Part shown: positions 34,636-43,877 of the stretch, piece after piece
How positions within the stretch are numbered: the first letter of the stretch is position 1
Layout: every line of letters starts with the position of its first letter
Assembly: GCF_004798665.1 (NCBI RefSeq)
Contig: NZ_CP039292.1
Span: 3,286,001 to 3,350,000, forward strand
Origin: Actinomyces procaprae
GTDB lineage: Bacteria; Actinomycetota; Actinomycetes; Actinomycetales; Actinomycetaceae
Length of the DNA stretch: 64,000 nucleotides
Direction: 5' to 3'
Program-made: the position numbers and the translations under genes
Notes under the pieces: model-generated
What the model saw: the letters and a program-made list of their open reading frames with translations, nothing else
The model's database searches: none
Told to the model about the DNA's origin: nothing

Positions 34636-37600
34636 CTAGACGGGGGTGACTCGCGACCAGTAGCGGGCCGTGTTGAAGGTTCCAGCCACGGACACGTAGC
34701 GCTTCCAGATTGCCCGCACGTAGTACCAGGTATTAGCCTGCACCTGCACGATCTCTACCCCGGTCGCCGGGGTGATGAAATCCGATACGGCGTCGAAAAG
34801 GTGCGCTCTGGCGACGCTTCCGTACAGGCCGCTAGTAGGTGCGGTGGGGGAGGCCGCGTAAAGGCCGAGCTGGATCATGAGCGATCCGGCTAGCGACGTG
34901 AAGCTGCCCCATGTGAGCTGGTGCTCCAGGCGGAGCTTCCCGGTTGGGGACATGACTCGCATTTGCGTCTCGTTGAAGAATTCCCACGCCTGATTTACGT
35001 ACTCGACCTTGCGCTGCTGTAGCTGCCAGATTCCGAGGTTCTTGTTGAAGGTCCAGGATGCGAGGTAGTTGTCGAGGGACACGGTGCCGCCGCGCACGCG
35101 ATCCTTCATCCGGAAATTACCGGCCCCGTCGACATAGAAAGTCTCCGCCCCGGAACTGTCCCTGAAAATGAGGTACGGGCCGGTATTCTTCGCGGACATT
35201 TGGGCTGACCCGGCGGACGGCGTGCTGAGCGACACGCCGAATCCGGTGTCTGTGTCGCCCGCCTGGACGGTGCCGTCGGTGCCGCTCCCGGCGATGACGC
35301 GCCCACCCCGGAGGGTGTTGCCTACGAGGTCGCCGACGACGGCGGTCCCGGTGATGGTGGCGTCCCCGGCGGTGAGCATGTCGGTAGTGACGGCCGCGAA
35401 GGCGCCGATCTTGGACCACATCTCCTCGCTGGCCTGGATCTTGGCTGCGGTGACCGCGCCGTCGGTGATGTCCACGGCCGGGGTCTGCCGGTGCACGTCC
35501 ACGTGGCCGACGTAGGCGACCGCCTCCGTGGGGGTGGTACCCGCCGCGAAATAGAGCGTGGGCCGTACCGTCATGTAGGCGGCGCCGTCCGGCACGGTCA
35601 CCGGCACCTCACCACCCACACGGAACCACTGGCCGACCGGGTGGTCCGTGAGTGGCACCTGTGGCTTGCAGGTCTGGTTCCCTGCCGCGCCACTGATCAG
35701 CCGCTTGGCGGAGTCGTAGAAATACACCTGCGTGGAGAAGCCGCTGCCGGTGGTGGGCATGGCCCCGTCGCAGTACCACATGCTGGAGGCGAGGATCCGG
35801 TCACCGGGCGTGCACGGCACGCGCGCCCCCTCCTGCAGGATGGGCCCGTAGAGCGTCATGCTGGATGCGCCGGCCGCCCGCTGCACCATCCGGTAGGCGT
35901 ACGGGTGCCCCTGGTAGGTGGTCTCCGACCGGTAGTCGGCGGAGCTGCCGGTCCACAGGGCCGTGGTCGTGTCGTAGTAGGGGTCGGGCAGGAGATTGTC
36001 CGACGTCACCGACAGGCTAGTTGCGAGCACGCGGCCCAGGAAAGCCTGGTCGGCGAGGATCGCGTTCATGACGGCGACGGGGATTGTGGCGCCGTCGGTG
36101 ACCGTCAACTTGCTCACGCTGAGGCTGCCGATCTTGGCGTCCGTGATGGACGCGTCGGCGACCTGCGCGGTACCGACGGCGGCGTCCCCGATCTGCGCCC
36201 GCCCGACGGCCTTCGAGCCGATGAAATCCGTCCCCGCCTTGATCTGCACCCACGCGGAGCCGCCCCACACGTAGCGGCGCAGTGACGTGCCGCCGGAGCG
36301 GACCTCCCAGATCGCGCCGGCGGGCTTGCCGTCGCCGTCGGAGTCGGACGGGTTGGATGAGGAGACGGTGTACAGGCCGGACGCGGTGGTGGCCTTGGCG
36401 GTGGCGGCGTCGGCGGTTGCCTGCGCACCCAGGGCGGACGCGGCTGCCGCGTCGGCGGCGGCCTTGGCGGTGACGGCTACTGCGGCCGCGTCGTCCGCCG
36501 CCTTCTGCGCGGCCAGCAGGTCGGTCACGTCGATGATCGTCACCCGGTGGACAGTCAGTGCGGCACCACCGGCACGCAGGTAGATCACGAGCGCGAGGGT
36601 CTGCGCCGTACCGGTGTAGTCGACCGTGACATCCTGGCTGTAGGTGCCGTGCACGGTCCCCGCCGGCACCGCCTTGAGATGGTCATCCGGCCACAGGGAG
36701 CGGACGTAGGCGCCCGCCGCCGTCCCGTAGTACGCGCCCATGTCCACGCCCGCGTCGGCCTCAGCGGACACTGTGGCCGTGACCCGGTAGGTGCGGCCAC
36801 CGGGCAGGGGCGCGTACTGCGACAGGAGCCGGTTGGTGATGTTGCCGCTGGTGGCAGTGTTGGAGGTGGTGGCGGCGGACGCGGTCAGTGTGATCGTGCT
36901 GCCTGCCTGCCACGAGCTGGTCCAGACGATGCCGCCGACCAGCGCCGACTGCGCCGCACTATCCGCAGCGCCCTGCGCCTGCCCGGCGGAGTCCTGCGCC
37001 TGCCCGGCGGAGTCCTGCGCCCGGTCGGCGGAGTCCTGCGCCCGGTCGGCGGCGGCCCGGGCCTGCTCGGCGGCGGCCCGGGCGCTGTCCGCCTCCGCCT
37101 GCGCTGCTGCGGCACGCGCGGCTGCCGTGTCGGATGCCGCCTGCGCTCCGGCTGCGGTCGCCTGCGCCGCCGACGCTGCGGCCTGCGCACGCTCGGCGTC
37201 CGTGGTGGCGGTCTCCGCCTGCGCCTGTGCGGCTGCGGCGGCCGCCTCCGCTTGCCCGGCGGCTGCCTCGGCGGAGGCCGCCAGGTTCCCGGCCTGGTCT
37301 GCCCGCGCCTGCGCACGCTCGGCGGCAGCCTGCGCGGCGGAGATGTCGGTCACGTCCGTGATGGTCGCGCTGTGCACGGTCAGCAGCTGCCCGCCCGCAC
37401 GCAGGTAGGCGATCACCTGCACCTGCGTCTCACCGGTGCGGTAGGAGACCGGCAGGTCCGCGTGCAGGAGCGCCCGCTTGGTGCCCGCCGCCAGCTGCCA
37501 GACATTGGGGGACGGCCACCAGGACCTCTTGTAGGCGCCGGCGGCGTCCATGTAGTACAGGCCGTACTCGATACGGGCGTCACCGGCGGCGGACGCGGTC

Positions 37601-38454
37601 ATCGCCAGCCGGTAGGTGCGGCCACCGGGCAGTGGGCGCGTGTGGGTGCCGATACGCCCGGTCGTGCCGGACGTCGCCGACGTCGACGTCGAGATCTCCG
37701 ACGCCGTGCGGGTGGTCTCAGCGTTGACCCACCAGCCGGAGGTCCAGACGATGCCGCCGACCAGCGCCGACTGCGCCGCACTATCCGCAGCCGACTGGGC
37801 GGCAGCAGCCCGGGAGGCCGCACTGTCCGCCGACACCTGCGCGGCGTCCGCCGCAGAGCGGGCAGCAGACGCCACCGCCTGGGCGTCATCCGCCACCATC
37901 CGTGCAGCCTCCAGGCGCCCGTCCAGGCCATCGACGGCGGACGACAGGGACCCGACCGCAGAGGCGGTCGACTCCCACTGCGCCCGCTGAGACGCCAGCT
38001 CCCCCGCCACGGCCTCCGACCGGTCAAACGCCTCCTCGGCGGTCGCCCTGATCTCCTCGGCGGCCTCGAACGCGTGGGCGGCGTCGCTCATAGCCACCGC
38101 GATCCGCTCACCGAGCACACCCGTGGCCACCGCGTCAGCACCGGCCGGGATCGTGATCGGGGAGGAGATCCCCGTGACCCGCCCCGTGGAGTCGAGGGTC
38201 ACCCGGACAGTCGCGCCGACGGCGGACAGGCCACCGTCAGTCATGCCGGTAGCCTCCGACACTGGCGCGTCAGCGGGGATAGCGACGCGCACCCACCCGG
38301 CCGGGAGGGTCGTGTCATCGGCGCTGGTCGCGGTGACGGTGCCGAGCACCCAGGAGGGCATCCCCTGCGCGGCCTGCTGGGCGGACGCCTGGAGGGCGGC
38401 GCGGCGTGACGACGCGGGGGCGGCGTCCAGCCACAGCGACGGGGGCACAGTCAT
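34636..38454 (-). CDS. Large phage tail fibre / minor tail protein with duplicated modules
   Basis: The 1,272-residue protein has an N-terminal domain (about 1-115), a long Ala-rich coiled coil of heptads (AQDSAGQ type), two copies of a beta-rich module starting with SALVGGIVWTS (near residues 222 and 496), and a C-terminal region with another beta-rich domain (about 840-1000) and a receptor-like end. It probably contacts the host. The two modules are 822 bp apart and share a 51-bp identical stretch. The 21-bp heptad repeats at 36970-37095 suggest rapid expansion. Confidence 0.85.
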   Translation of the reverse strand: MTVPPSLWLDAAPASSRRAALQASAQQAAQGMPSWVLGTVTATSADDTTLPAGWVRVAIPADAPVSEATGMTDGGLSAVGATVRVTLDSTGRVTGISSPITIPAGADAVATGVLGERIAVAMSDAAHAFEAAEEIRATAEEAFDRSEAVAGELASQRAQWESTASAVGSLSSAVDGLDGRLEAARMVADDAQAVASAARSAADAAQVSADSAASRAAAAQSAADSAAQSALVGGIVWTSGWWVNAETTRTASEISTSTSATSGTTGRIGTHTRPLPGGRTYRLAMTASAAGDARIEYGLYYMDAAGAYKRSWWPSPNVWQLAAGTKRALLHADLPVSYRTGETQVQVIAYLRAGGQLLTVHSATITDVTDISAAQAAAERAQARADQAGNLAASAEAAAGQAEAAAAAAQAQAETATTDAERAQAAASAAQATAAGAQAASDTAAARAAAAQAEADSARAAAEQARAAADRAQDSADRAQDSAGQAQDSAGQAQGAADSAAQSALVGGIVWTSSWQAGSTITLTASAATTSNTATSGNITNRLLSQYAPLPGGRTYRVTATVSAEADAGVDMGAYYGTAAGAYVRSLWPDDHLKAVPAGTVHGTYSQDVTVDYTGTAQTLALVIYLRAGGAALTVHRVTIIDVTDLLAAQKAADDAAAVAVTAKAAADAAAASALGAQATADAATAKATTASGLYTVSSSNPSDSDGDGKPAGAIWEVRSGGTSLRRYVWGGSAWVQIKAGTDFIGSKAVGRAQIGDAAVGTAQVADASITDAKIGSLSVSKLTVTDGATIPVAVMNAILADQAFLGRVLATSLSVTSDNLLPDPYYDTTTALWTGSSADYRSETTYQGHPYAYRMVQRAAGASSMTLYGPILQEGARVPCTPGDRILASSMWYCDGAMPTTGSGFSTQVYFYDSAKRLISGAAGNQTCKPQVPLTDHPVGQWFRVGGEVPVTVPDGAAYMTVRPTLYFAAGTTPTEAVAYVGHVDVHRQTPAVDITDGAVTAAKIQASEEMWSKIGAFAAVTTDMLTAGDATITGTAVVGDLVGNTLRGGRVIAGSGTDGTVQAGDTDTGFGVSLSTPSAGSAQMSAKNTGPYLIFRDSSGAETFYVDGAGNFRMKDRVRGGTVSLDNYLASWTFNKNLGIWQLQQRKVEYVNQAWEFFNETQMRVMSPTGKLRLEHQLTWGSFTSLAGSLMIQLGLYAASPTAPTSGLYGSVARAHLFDAVSDFITPATGVEIVQVQANTWYYVRAIWKRYVSVAGTFNTARYWSRVTPV

Positions 38455-38496
38455 GCCTCGGGGCTCCTCTCTATCGAGTTAGGTCTATGGGGCGGG

Positions 38497-39555
38497 CTAC
38501 CAGTCGAGCACCTCGACGTCGACCCGCATTGTGGCGGTCAGGTCGGTGACGGGGAGGCTGTAGCCGGTCACCCGGCCCGCGAACGTCTCACCCGACGCGG
38601 TGATCACGCCTACGATGTCGCCTACCTCTAGGCGGGCATCCGGCACGATCGTGAGCGACCGCGCCCGTGACGCGTACAGGTCCTCACGCATGATCGTGTC
38701 CGCCGCCCGGTTGACCGCCGCCTGGCTGTCAGCATCCGACGCCTCCTCATGGCGCGTCACCCACCCATACCCGGCCGCGTCATACGGCGCCGCCGTGCTG
38801 GTGCGGGTCGCCGTCCACCGGGTCTCCTTCCCACCCTCGGTGGTGGATCCGGTGACCACCCACCGGTTCGGGCGGCGCACCTCGCCGGCCGGGGCCGGGG
38901 GCGCCGATATCAGCAGCCCACCCTGCCGGTAGATCACGTCGACGACGCTCGCGTCTCGGAGCGGGTAGGCGTGCAGTACGCCGTCCGCCTCCACGCGCAG
39001 CCCGATACTGCGGCTGGTGGCGAGCGACTGCACCGCCTCCGTCCTGCTGGTGCCCCACTGTGTGGTGGTCGCGACCGCACTGTCGGTGACGCCGACGTCG
39101 AGGGCGACCGGCAGTGTCCCAGCGAGCCGCTGGAGCTCGCTGCGGAGGGTGGCGCCGCGCGGCGGGCTCGAGGGCCACGCCATCGGGTCGTCCTCCAGAA
39201 GCCGCGTCAGGTCCGCGCACGTGACCGACACCTTGTCGCCGTCGGCCTCCCAGCCGGTGTGCACGTACTGGCCGAGCGGCACCCGCCACTCCTGCCCGGA
39301 CGGCGCCCGGTAGATCACATCCACCAGGGACCGCTGCCCGAACCTGCCCAGCGGGTCCAGCGGCACCTGCGGGACCCAGGATGCGGGGGCGGTGTAGGTC
39401 AGCTGGGCGGGCACGGTCCGGCCGGACGACCACTCCAGCACCACGTCCGCCGCCGGAACGTTGGTGGCGAGCACCCGGCCCGCGCGGATCACGCGCACGT
39501 CGACGCCGACGGCGAGCCCGGCGGCCAGGTCCTCGGTGGCTGGCCCGGCCCTCAT
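38497..39555 (-). CDS. Phage minor tail protein (DUF5047-like baseplate/hub component)
   Basis: The 352-residue protein is beta-rich with motifs seen in actinophage tail proteins (VVLEWSSGRTVPAQLTY near 40, GQYVHTGWEADGDKVSVTC). DUF5047-like proteins follow the tape measure and belong to the tail tip. It overlaps the upstream gene by ATGA. The assignment is by position and architecture. Confidence 0.7.
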   Translation of the reverse strand: MRAGPATEDLAAGLAVGVDVRVIRAGRVLATNVPAADVVLEWSSGRTVPAQLTYTAPASWVPQVPLDPLGRFGQRSLVDVIYRAPSGQEWRVPLGQYVHTGWEADGDKVSVTCADLTRLLEDDPMAWPSSPPRGATLRSELQRLAGTLPVALDVGVTDSAVATTTQWGTSRTEAVQSLATSRSIGLRVEADGVLHAYPLRDASVVDVIYRQGGLLISAPPAPAGEVRRPNRWVVTGSTTEGGKETRWTATRTSTAAPYDAAGYGWVTRHEEASDADSQAAVNRAADTIMREDLYASRARSLTIVPDARLEVGDIVGVITASGETFAGRVTGYSLPVTDLTATMRVDVEVLDW

Positions 39556-40292
39556 CGCGGCATCCCCGCGATCAGGCGGCAGACCTCAGTGTAGGTGCGC
39601 GGCGTCCACGTCCCGTCGTAGGCCTCCCACTCACCCCACGTGACCACCGGGGCCGCGTGGCCGCGAGCACCGCGCCAGGTGGGCGCCCCCACCTGCTCCA
39701 GGCCGTCGCGGGCCTCGCAGGTCAGGGACCACTGCCGCTGCGCCACCGGCTTACGCACAGTCCTCTGGTGAGACGCCTTAGTGACGGTCACCGGGCGGAT
39801 GGGCGGGATGTCGCAGTCGTGGACCTGGCAGACGGTCGGGTCATGCACGATCACCAGCCGGGACGCCATCACGGCCAGGGCGCGCATGGTGGCGGTGCTG
39901 CCGCCGTCGGTGAGGCAGTCCAGGGTGACCGTCTCCGGCTCCGGCACCAGCGGCCACCGGTCCACACGCCCGCGGGCGGTGGTCATCGCCGACACGGACA
40001 CGCCCATGTCCGTGGAGTCGTCCATGAGCCACCGGATCATGGCGGCCTGGTGGCCGGTCGGGTCGGTGACCATGTGCGAGCCCAGGCTGCCCCGGGTAAG
40101 CGTCACCGAGCTACCGCCGAGCGTGTACGTCACCGGCTCCCCGACAGGGGCGAGCGGGTCCGAGATCGGCACACCCACGTGGGCGGTGTCGATGACGGCG
40201 AGGAGCCGGTCACCCGCCCACACGGGCCCCGTACGGTCGGGGATGATTGACGGCATTTGGGTGTGCTTGGCGACCCATCCCGTGACAGCCAT
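39552..40292 (-). CDS. Phage distal tail-like protein
   Basis: This 246-residue protein follows the tape-measure gene in the usual order tape measure, distal tail, hub. It is beta-rich and ends with ARDGLEQVGAPTWRG...YTEVCRLIAGMPR. A role linking tail tube to tip is likely. Domain family was not recognised with certainty. Confidence 0.65.
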   Translation of the reverse strand: MAVTGWVAKHTQMPSIIPDRTGPVWAGDRLLAVIDTAHVGVPISDPLAPVGEPVTYTLGGSSVTLTRGSLGSHMVTDPTGHQAAMIRWLMDDSTDMGVSVSAMTTARGRVDRWPLVPEPETVTLDCLTDGGSTATMRALAVMASRLVIVHDPTVCQVHDCDIPPIRPVTVTKASHQRTVRKPVAQRQWSLTCEARDGLEQVGAPTWRGARGHAAPVVTWGEWEAYDGTWTPRTYTEVCRLIAGMPR

Positions 40293-40307
40293 AGTCTACC
40301 CCGCCTC

Positions 40308-43300
40308 CTATCGGTTGAGCCGGTTTGCGCGGACGATCCGGCCGTCCGCGACCGTCGTCATCTCCTGCCGCAGCTGCTCGCCCGTGATCGGGTTATCCAC
40401 CACCACAGTCAGCGCCGCCGTCGGTGCGGCCGCGTTGACGCGGATCGCGGGCGGCGCGGCCCCGTACACCGAGGGGCTGCCGCCGTCGGCGAAGCCCATC
40501 ACCTCACGGGACAGGAGCCCCTGCCTGGCGAGGGCGCGCAACTGGAGCATCCGGGCCTGCCCGCCGACAGCACCGACCTCCGCTGCCGTCCACACGTGCT
40601 CACCTGCGGACAGCATCGCCGGCACACTGTCCGACGTGGCAGTGCCCGGCCCGCGGACCGCACCACCGGACGCGTACCCGGCGAGCCGGTTCACCCCAGC
40701 CTGGAGCGCCTTATTGGAGCTGCCTATAGACACGTAGTTCGTCGTGACCGTCACTGTCTTCGACCGGATAGAGTCAAGCGTCGCCTTGATCGTCCGCAGT
40801 TTACCGGACGCATTATCCTTGCCCGTGATAGTGACCGTGCCGGTGGTCTTGTCGATAGCGATCTTCACACTATCCTTCTTCAGGCGGGCGGGACCATCAT
40901 TGCCATTAATGGTGATTGTTCCATCGGAATTGTCGACCAGCCCGATAAGCTCGGACAGTGTCTTGTCGGCGGGGACCCGGGACGCGCCGATAGTGATATT
41001 GCCCTCCGAGTCAGCGACCTGCCCCATTAGCTGCGCCAGCGTCAGCTCCGCCTCCGACGCATCCATAGTGACATCGGTCGTGATGTTCTCCGGGATCAGG
41101 CGCAGCTCGTCGGCCAGGGCCTCCGCCTCCTCGGCGGTCATGCCCGCAGCCTGCGCGGCCGCAATCAGGGCGTCCCGCCCATGCTGCATGGCCTCCTGCA
41201 TTTCCTCGGTCGACGCATTCTGCCCGTACATCGCCTCGACCAGCTTCCACGTGGACGATGCGATAGCGTCTAGGGCGGCCTCGTTCGCGCGCCCCGACTC
41301 CGTGTTACGGTCCAGCGTCCGCCCGTTCTCGGCGATCGTCTCGGTGGCGTCGTCGATGGCCTGCTCCAGGCCACGAGCCGCGTCACGCTCGGCCAGCACC
41401 AGCTGCGCCATGTCCGACAGGGCGTCGATCAGCTCCGCCAGCTCCTCGGCGGCCTCGGACGCAGCGGTCCCCATGGCCGCCACGTCGTCGCCCGCAGCCC
41501 TCGCGGCCGCACCCGCACCCACCGCTGCCGGATCCAGATCCCCCATCGCAATCGCGAGGAGCGTCTGGTCATCTGCCGCCATGCCGGCCTCAGTCGCCAG
41601 CGCCGTCAATGCCTGCTTATAGCCAGGCAGAGAGTCGAGGAGATCGGTAAGTGCCTTGTCGGACCCATCTGTCATCTCCGCCAGCCGCCGGAACGAGTCA
41701 ACCGCTGCCGAGGAGTCCATAGCAGACATAGCATCATCAATAGCTGCAAGGTCGTCGGCGAACTTCTGAAAGTCCGACCGCGTGTCCCATCCGACATGGC
41801 TTGCGGCCTTATCCATTGCGGACGCAAACCCTGTCAGCCCCTTCTCCCAATTCGACATTCCACCCGCAGTGTCATTCAGCATAGCTCCGAACTGCGAAGC
41901 GGACAATGTAGCCGCACCCGTGTAGTCCTTAAAAGCGGTCGCAGCCGAGGCACCCGTTATGTCCAGCTGGGCCAGCGCGTTTCCTGCCTCGGTGACACTG
42001 GTCTTGAACTTGTCAGTGCTACCCGTGGCGATAATAAGACCCGCCGTAAGCCCCATTCGCCCCACGCGACCACCGAGGGACGTCGACGTGAACAGGTTTT
42101 TGACCGCACTCGCTGCGCTACCAGCGGATATCCCCAGCGACTGCATGGCGGTCCTGGTCTCGACGATACGAGGCAGTAGCACCATGGCACCACCGGCCGC
42201 CGTCAGGGCAGCACCGGCCACACCAGCAATCACCGTCACGCTCTGCTGCACCGGAGCGGGCAGCTCCGCGAAGGCATTCACCGCATCGGTGGCGCTCTGC
42301 ACGACACTTCGAAGCGGCCCCTGCGCCCCCTCCCCCATGCCGATCAACATCGTCTCCCAGGAGCCCGCGAAGATCTGAAGGTCACCCTTGAGGCTATCCA
42401 GCCGTGCGGACGCGGTCTCAGCGGCGTACCCCTGGTCGTTTACGGCATCGATCCACCCCTGGATACCTTCCTCACCCTGCTTGTAGAGCACGGCGGCGGC
42501 ACGGATAGCGTCGCTACCGAACATTGTCGACAGGGCGGTGTTACGCTCCGCCTCAGAGAGCGCGCCAAGCTTCTCCTGCAGCTGGCCCGCGAAGTTCGCG
42601 AGGCCCACAAAATGCCCCTGGCTGTCGTAAACCTGGAGGCCGAGATCCTTCATTAGGTTTTTGGCTTTTGTCGCCGGATTCATAAGCCTCTGCAGCATAG
42701 TCTTGAAGCTCGTGCCAGCGTCGGAGCCGAGAAGGCCTGCCGACGCGAACGCCGCCAGGCCACCCACCGTCTCCTCAATACTCAGCCCCATCTGGGAAGC
42801 GACCAGGCCGCCCTGGGCGAGCGCCTGCGACAGGTCAGACACGCCGCCCTGCGCCTTGCCCGCACCGGCGGCCAGCAGGTCCGCCACGTGAGTAACATCC
42901 GAGCCCGCGAGGCCGAACTGCACCATCGCGGACGCGGCGGTCTCGGCCGCCTCACCCACAGAGACACCACCGGCGGCCGCGAGGTCGAGAGCGCCGGACA
43001 GGCCACCGCCCAGGATGTCCGCCGTCGACACGCCGGCCTTGGCGAGCTGGTCAATGCCGTCGGCGGCCTCGACCGCGCTGAAGGCAGTATCCTTACCGGC
43101 CTGGATGGCGGCAGCCCGCAACTGCTCCATGCTCTCGGCGGACTCGTGCGTGTCCGCCTGCACAATCGCCATGGCCTCAGCAAAATCGGCGGATGCTTTG
43201 ACGGCGACGGTGGACGCGGCGAGGAGGCCGGTGCCGAACGCGGCCATCGCGGTCCCGGCGGTGGTCAGCTCGCCGCTCATGAGCTGGGCGCGCTGAGCCA

Positions 43301-43445
43301 TCCTGCCGAGGCCGGTGTCGGCAGCCTTGCCGGTCTTGTCCGCGGATTTCGCAGCCTCATCGAGCGTCCGTGACGCCTGCTTGATCTGCTGGTTGAAATC
43401 CGCAACGTTGGCGCGGAGTGTGACCTTCACTGTACGGTCAGCCAT
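40308..43445 (-). CDS. Tape measure protein
   Basis: The 1,045-residue protein is the longest-but-one in the prophage and lies right after the tail chaperones, the fixed position of tape measures. The N-terminal part (1-300) has the TP901-type signature (FAEAMAIVQADTHES...AVEAADGIDQLAKAGVSTADI). Hydrophobic stretches near 380-460 are typical of DNA-ejection helices, and a Gly/Ser-rich C-terminal region ends it. It sets tail length, by the usual scale of roughly 1.5 angstrom per residue about 155 nm. It also carries an unusual C-terminal repeat of DVTMDASE / ITIGAS type. Confidence 0.93.
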   Translation of the reverse strand: MADRTVKVTLRANVADFNQQIKQASRTLDEAAKSADKTGKAADTGLGRMAQRAQLMSGELTTAGTAMAAFGTGLLAASTVAVKASADFAEAMAIVQADTHESAESMEQLRAAAIQAGKDTAFSAVEAADGIDQLAKAGVSTADILGGGLSGALDLAAAGGVSVGEAAETAASAMVQFGLAGSDVTHVADLLAAGAGKAQGGVSDLSQALAQGGLVASQMGLSIEETVGGLAAFASAGLLGSDAGTSFKTMLQRLMNPATKAKNLMKDLGLQVYDSQGHFVGLANFAGQLQEKLGALSEAERNTALSTMFGSDAIRAAAVLYKQGEEGIQGWIDAVNDQGYAAETASARLDSLKGDLQIFAGSWETMLIGMGEGAQGPLRSVVQSATDAVNAFAELPAPVQQSVTVIAGVAGAALTAAGGAMVLLPRIVETRTAMQSLGISAGSAASAVKNLFTSTSLGGRVGRMGLTAGLIIATGSTDKFKTSVTEAGNALAQLDITGASAATAFKDYTGAATLSASQFGAMLNDTAGGMSNWEKGLTGFASAMDKAASHVGWDTRSDFQKFADDLAAIDDAMSAMDSSAAVDSFRRLAEMTDGSDKALTDLLDSLPGYKQALTALATEAGMAADDQTLLAIAMGDLDPAAVGAGAAARAAGDDVAAMGTAASEAAEELAELIDALSDMAQLVLAERDAARGLEQAIDDATETIAENGRTLDRNTESGRANEAALDAIASSTWKLVEAMYGQNASTEEMQEAMQHGRDALIAAAQAAGMTAEEAEALADELRLIPENITTDVTMDASEAELTLAQLMGQVADSEGNITIGASRVPADKTLSELIGLVDNSDGTITINGNDGPARLKKDSVKIAIDKTTGTVTITGKDNASGKLRTIKATLDSIRSKTVTVTTNYVSIGSSNKALQAGVNRLAGYASGGAVRGPGTATSDSVPAMLSAGEHVWTAAEVGAVGGQARMLQLRALARQGLLSREVMGFADGGSPSVYGAAPPAIRVNAAAPTAALTVVVDNPITGEQLRQEMTTVADGRIVRANRLNR

Positions 43446-43505
43446 CAGCTGCCTTTCGTTCTATGCTTGCGGGGTTGCTAGGGGCCTCACAGTGGAGGAA
43501 TTGTG

Positions 43506-43874
43506 ATGAGCGCAGACACACCGGCCGAACCAGTCAAAAAGGGGCACGGCTGCCTGACATCAGTCATCGGCTTCGTCGTCGTTGTTGCCGCGTTGACTGG
43601 CTTGCTGTCGATGTGCGACTCCAGCACCGGAGGCGAGGACTCAGACCACCTGGCGAAAGTTGCCTGCCAGGATCACGTCAAGAAAGGGTTGAAAGACCCA
43701 TCATCGGCGCAGTTCTCAGACGTCGTGATCGACGGGCCAGTCGACCACCAGTGGACAATCACCGGCGTGGTGAGGGCAACGAACTCGTTCGGCGGGACCG
43801 CCGTCGCTACGTGGACGTGTGAGGCCCGGAATGACAACGGCACCTACTACACGTCATACAGGCTCAGCGAGTAG
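43506..43874 (+). CDS. Plus-strand moron: small membrane-anchored or lipoprotein-like protein
   Basis: The 122-residue protein reads against the late operon. A hydrophobic segment (SVIGFVVVVAALTGLLSMC) may be a membrane anchor, with the Cys a possible lipobox. The outer domain has VKKGLKDPSSAQFSD and RATNSFGGTAVATWTC, a small domain seen in several phage and bacterial envelope proteins (Lys-rich helix, then beta). ATG at 43506 is preceded by GGAGGAATTGTG. Its own promoter and opposite strand fit a lysogenic gene, perhaps a superinfection-exclusion factor. That function is inference. Confidence 0.7.
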   Translation: MSADTPAEPVKKGHGCLTSVIGFVVVVAALTGLLSMCDSSTGGEDSDHLAKVACQDHVKKGLKDPSSAQFSDVVIDGPVDHQWTITGVVRATNSFGGTAVATWTCEARNDNGTYYTSYRLSE

Positions 43875-43877
43875 CGC

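Noticed and set aside
36547..38409. Long plus-strand open frame opposite the tail fibre gene
   Set aside because: It is an antisense shadow of GC-rich coding; the minus-strand frame has clear coiled-coil and module structure.
34636..38454. Fused toxin or adhesin system in the large tail protein
   Set aside because: The repeats are heptad coiled coils and beta modules consistent with tail fibres; no toxin motif is seen.
43503..43505. GTG at 43503 as start of the moron
   Set aside because: The next codon, ATG at 43506, has better spacing from GGAGGA.
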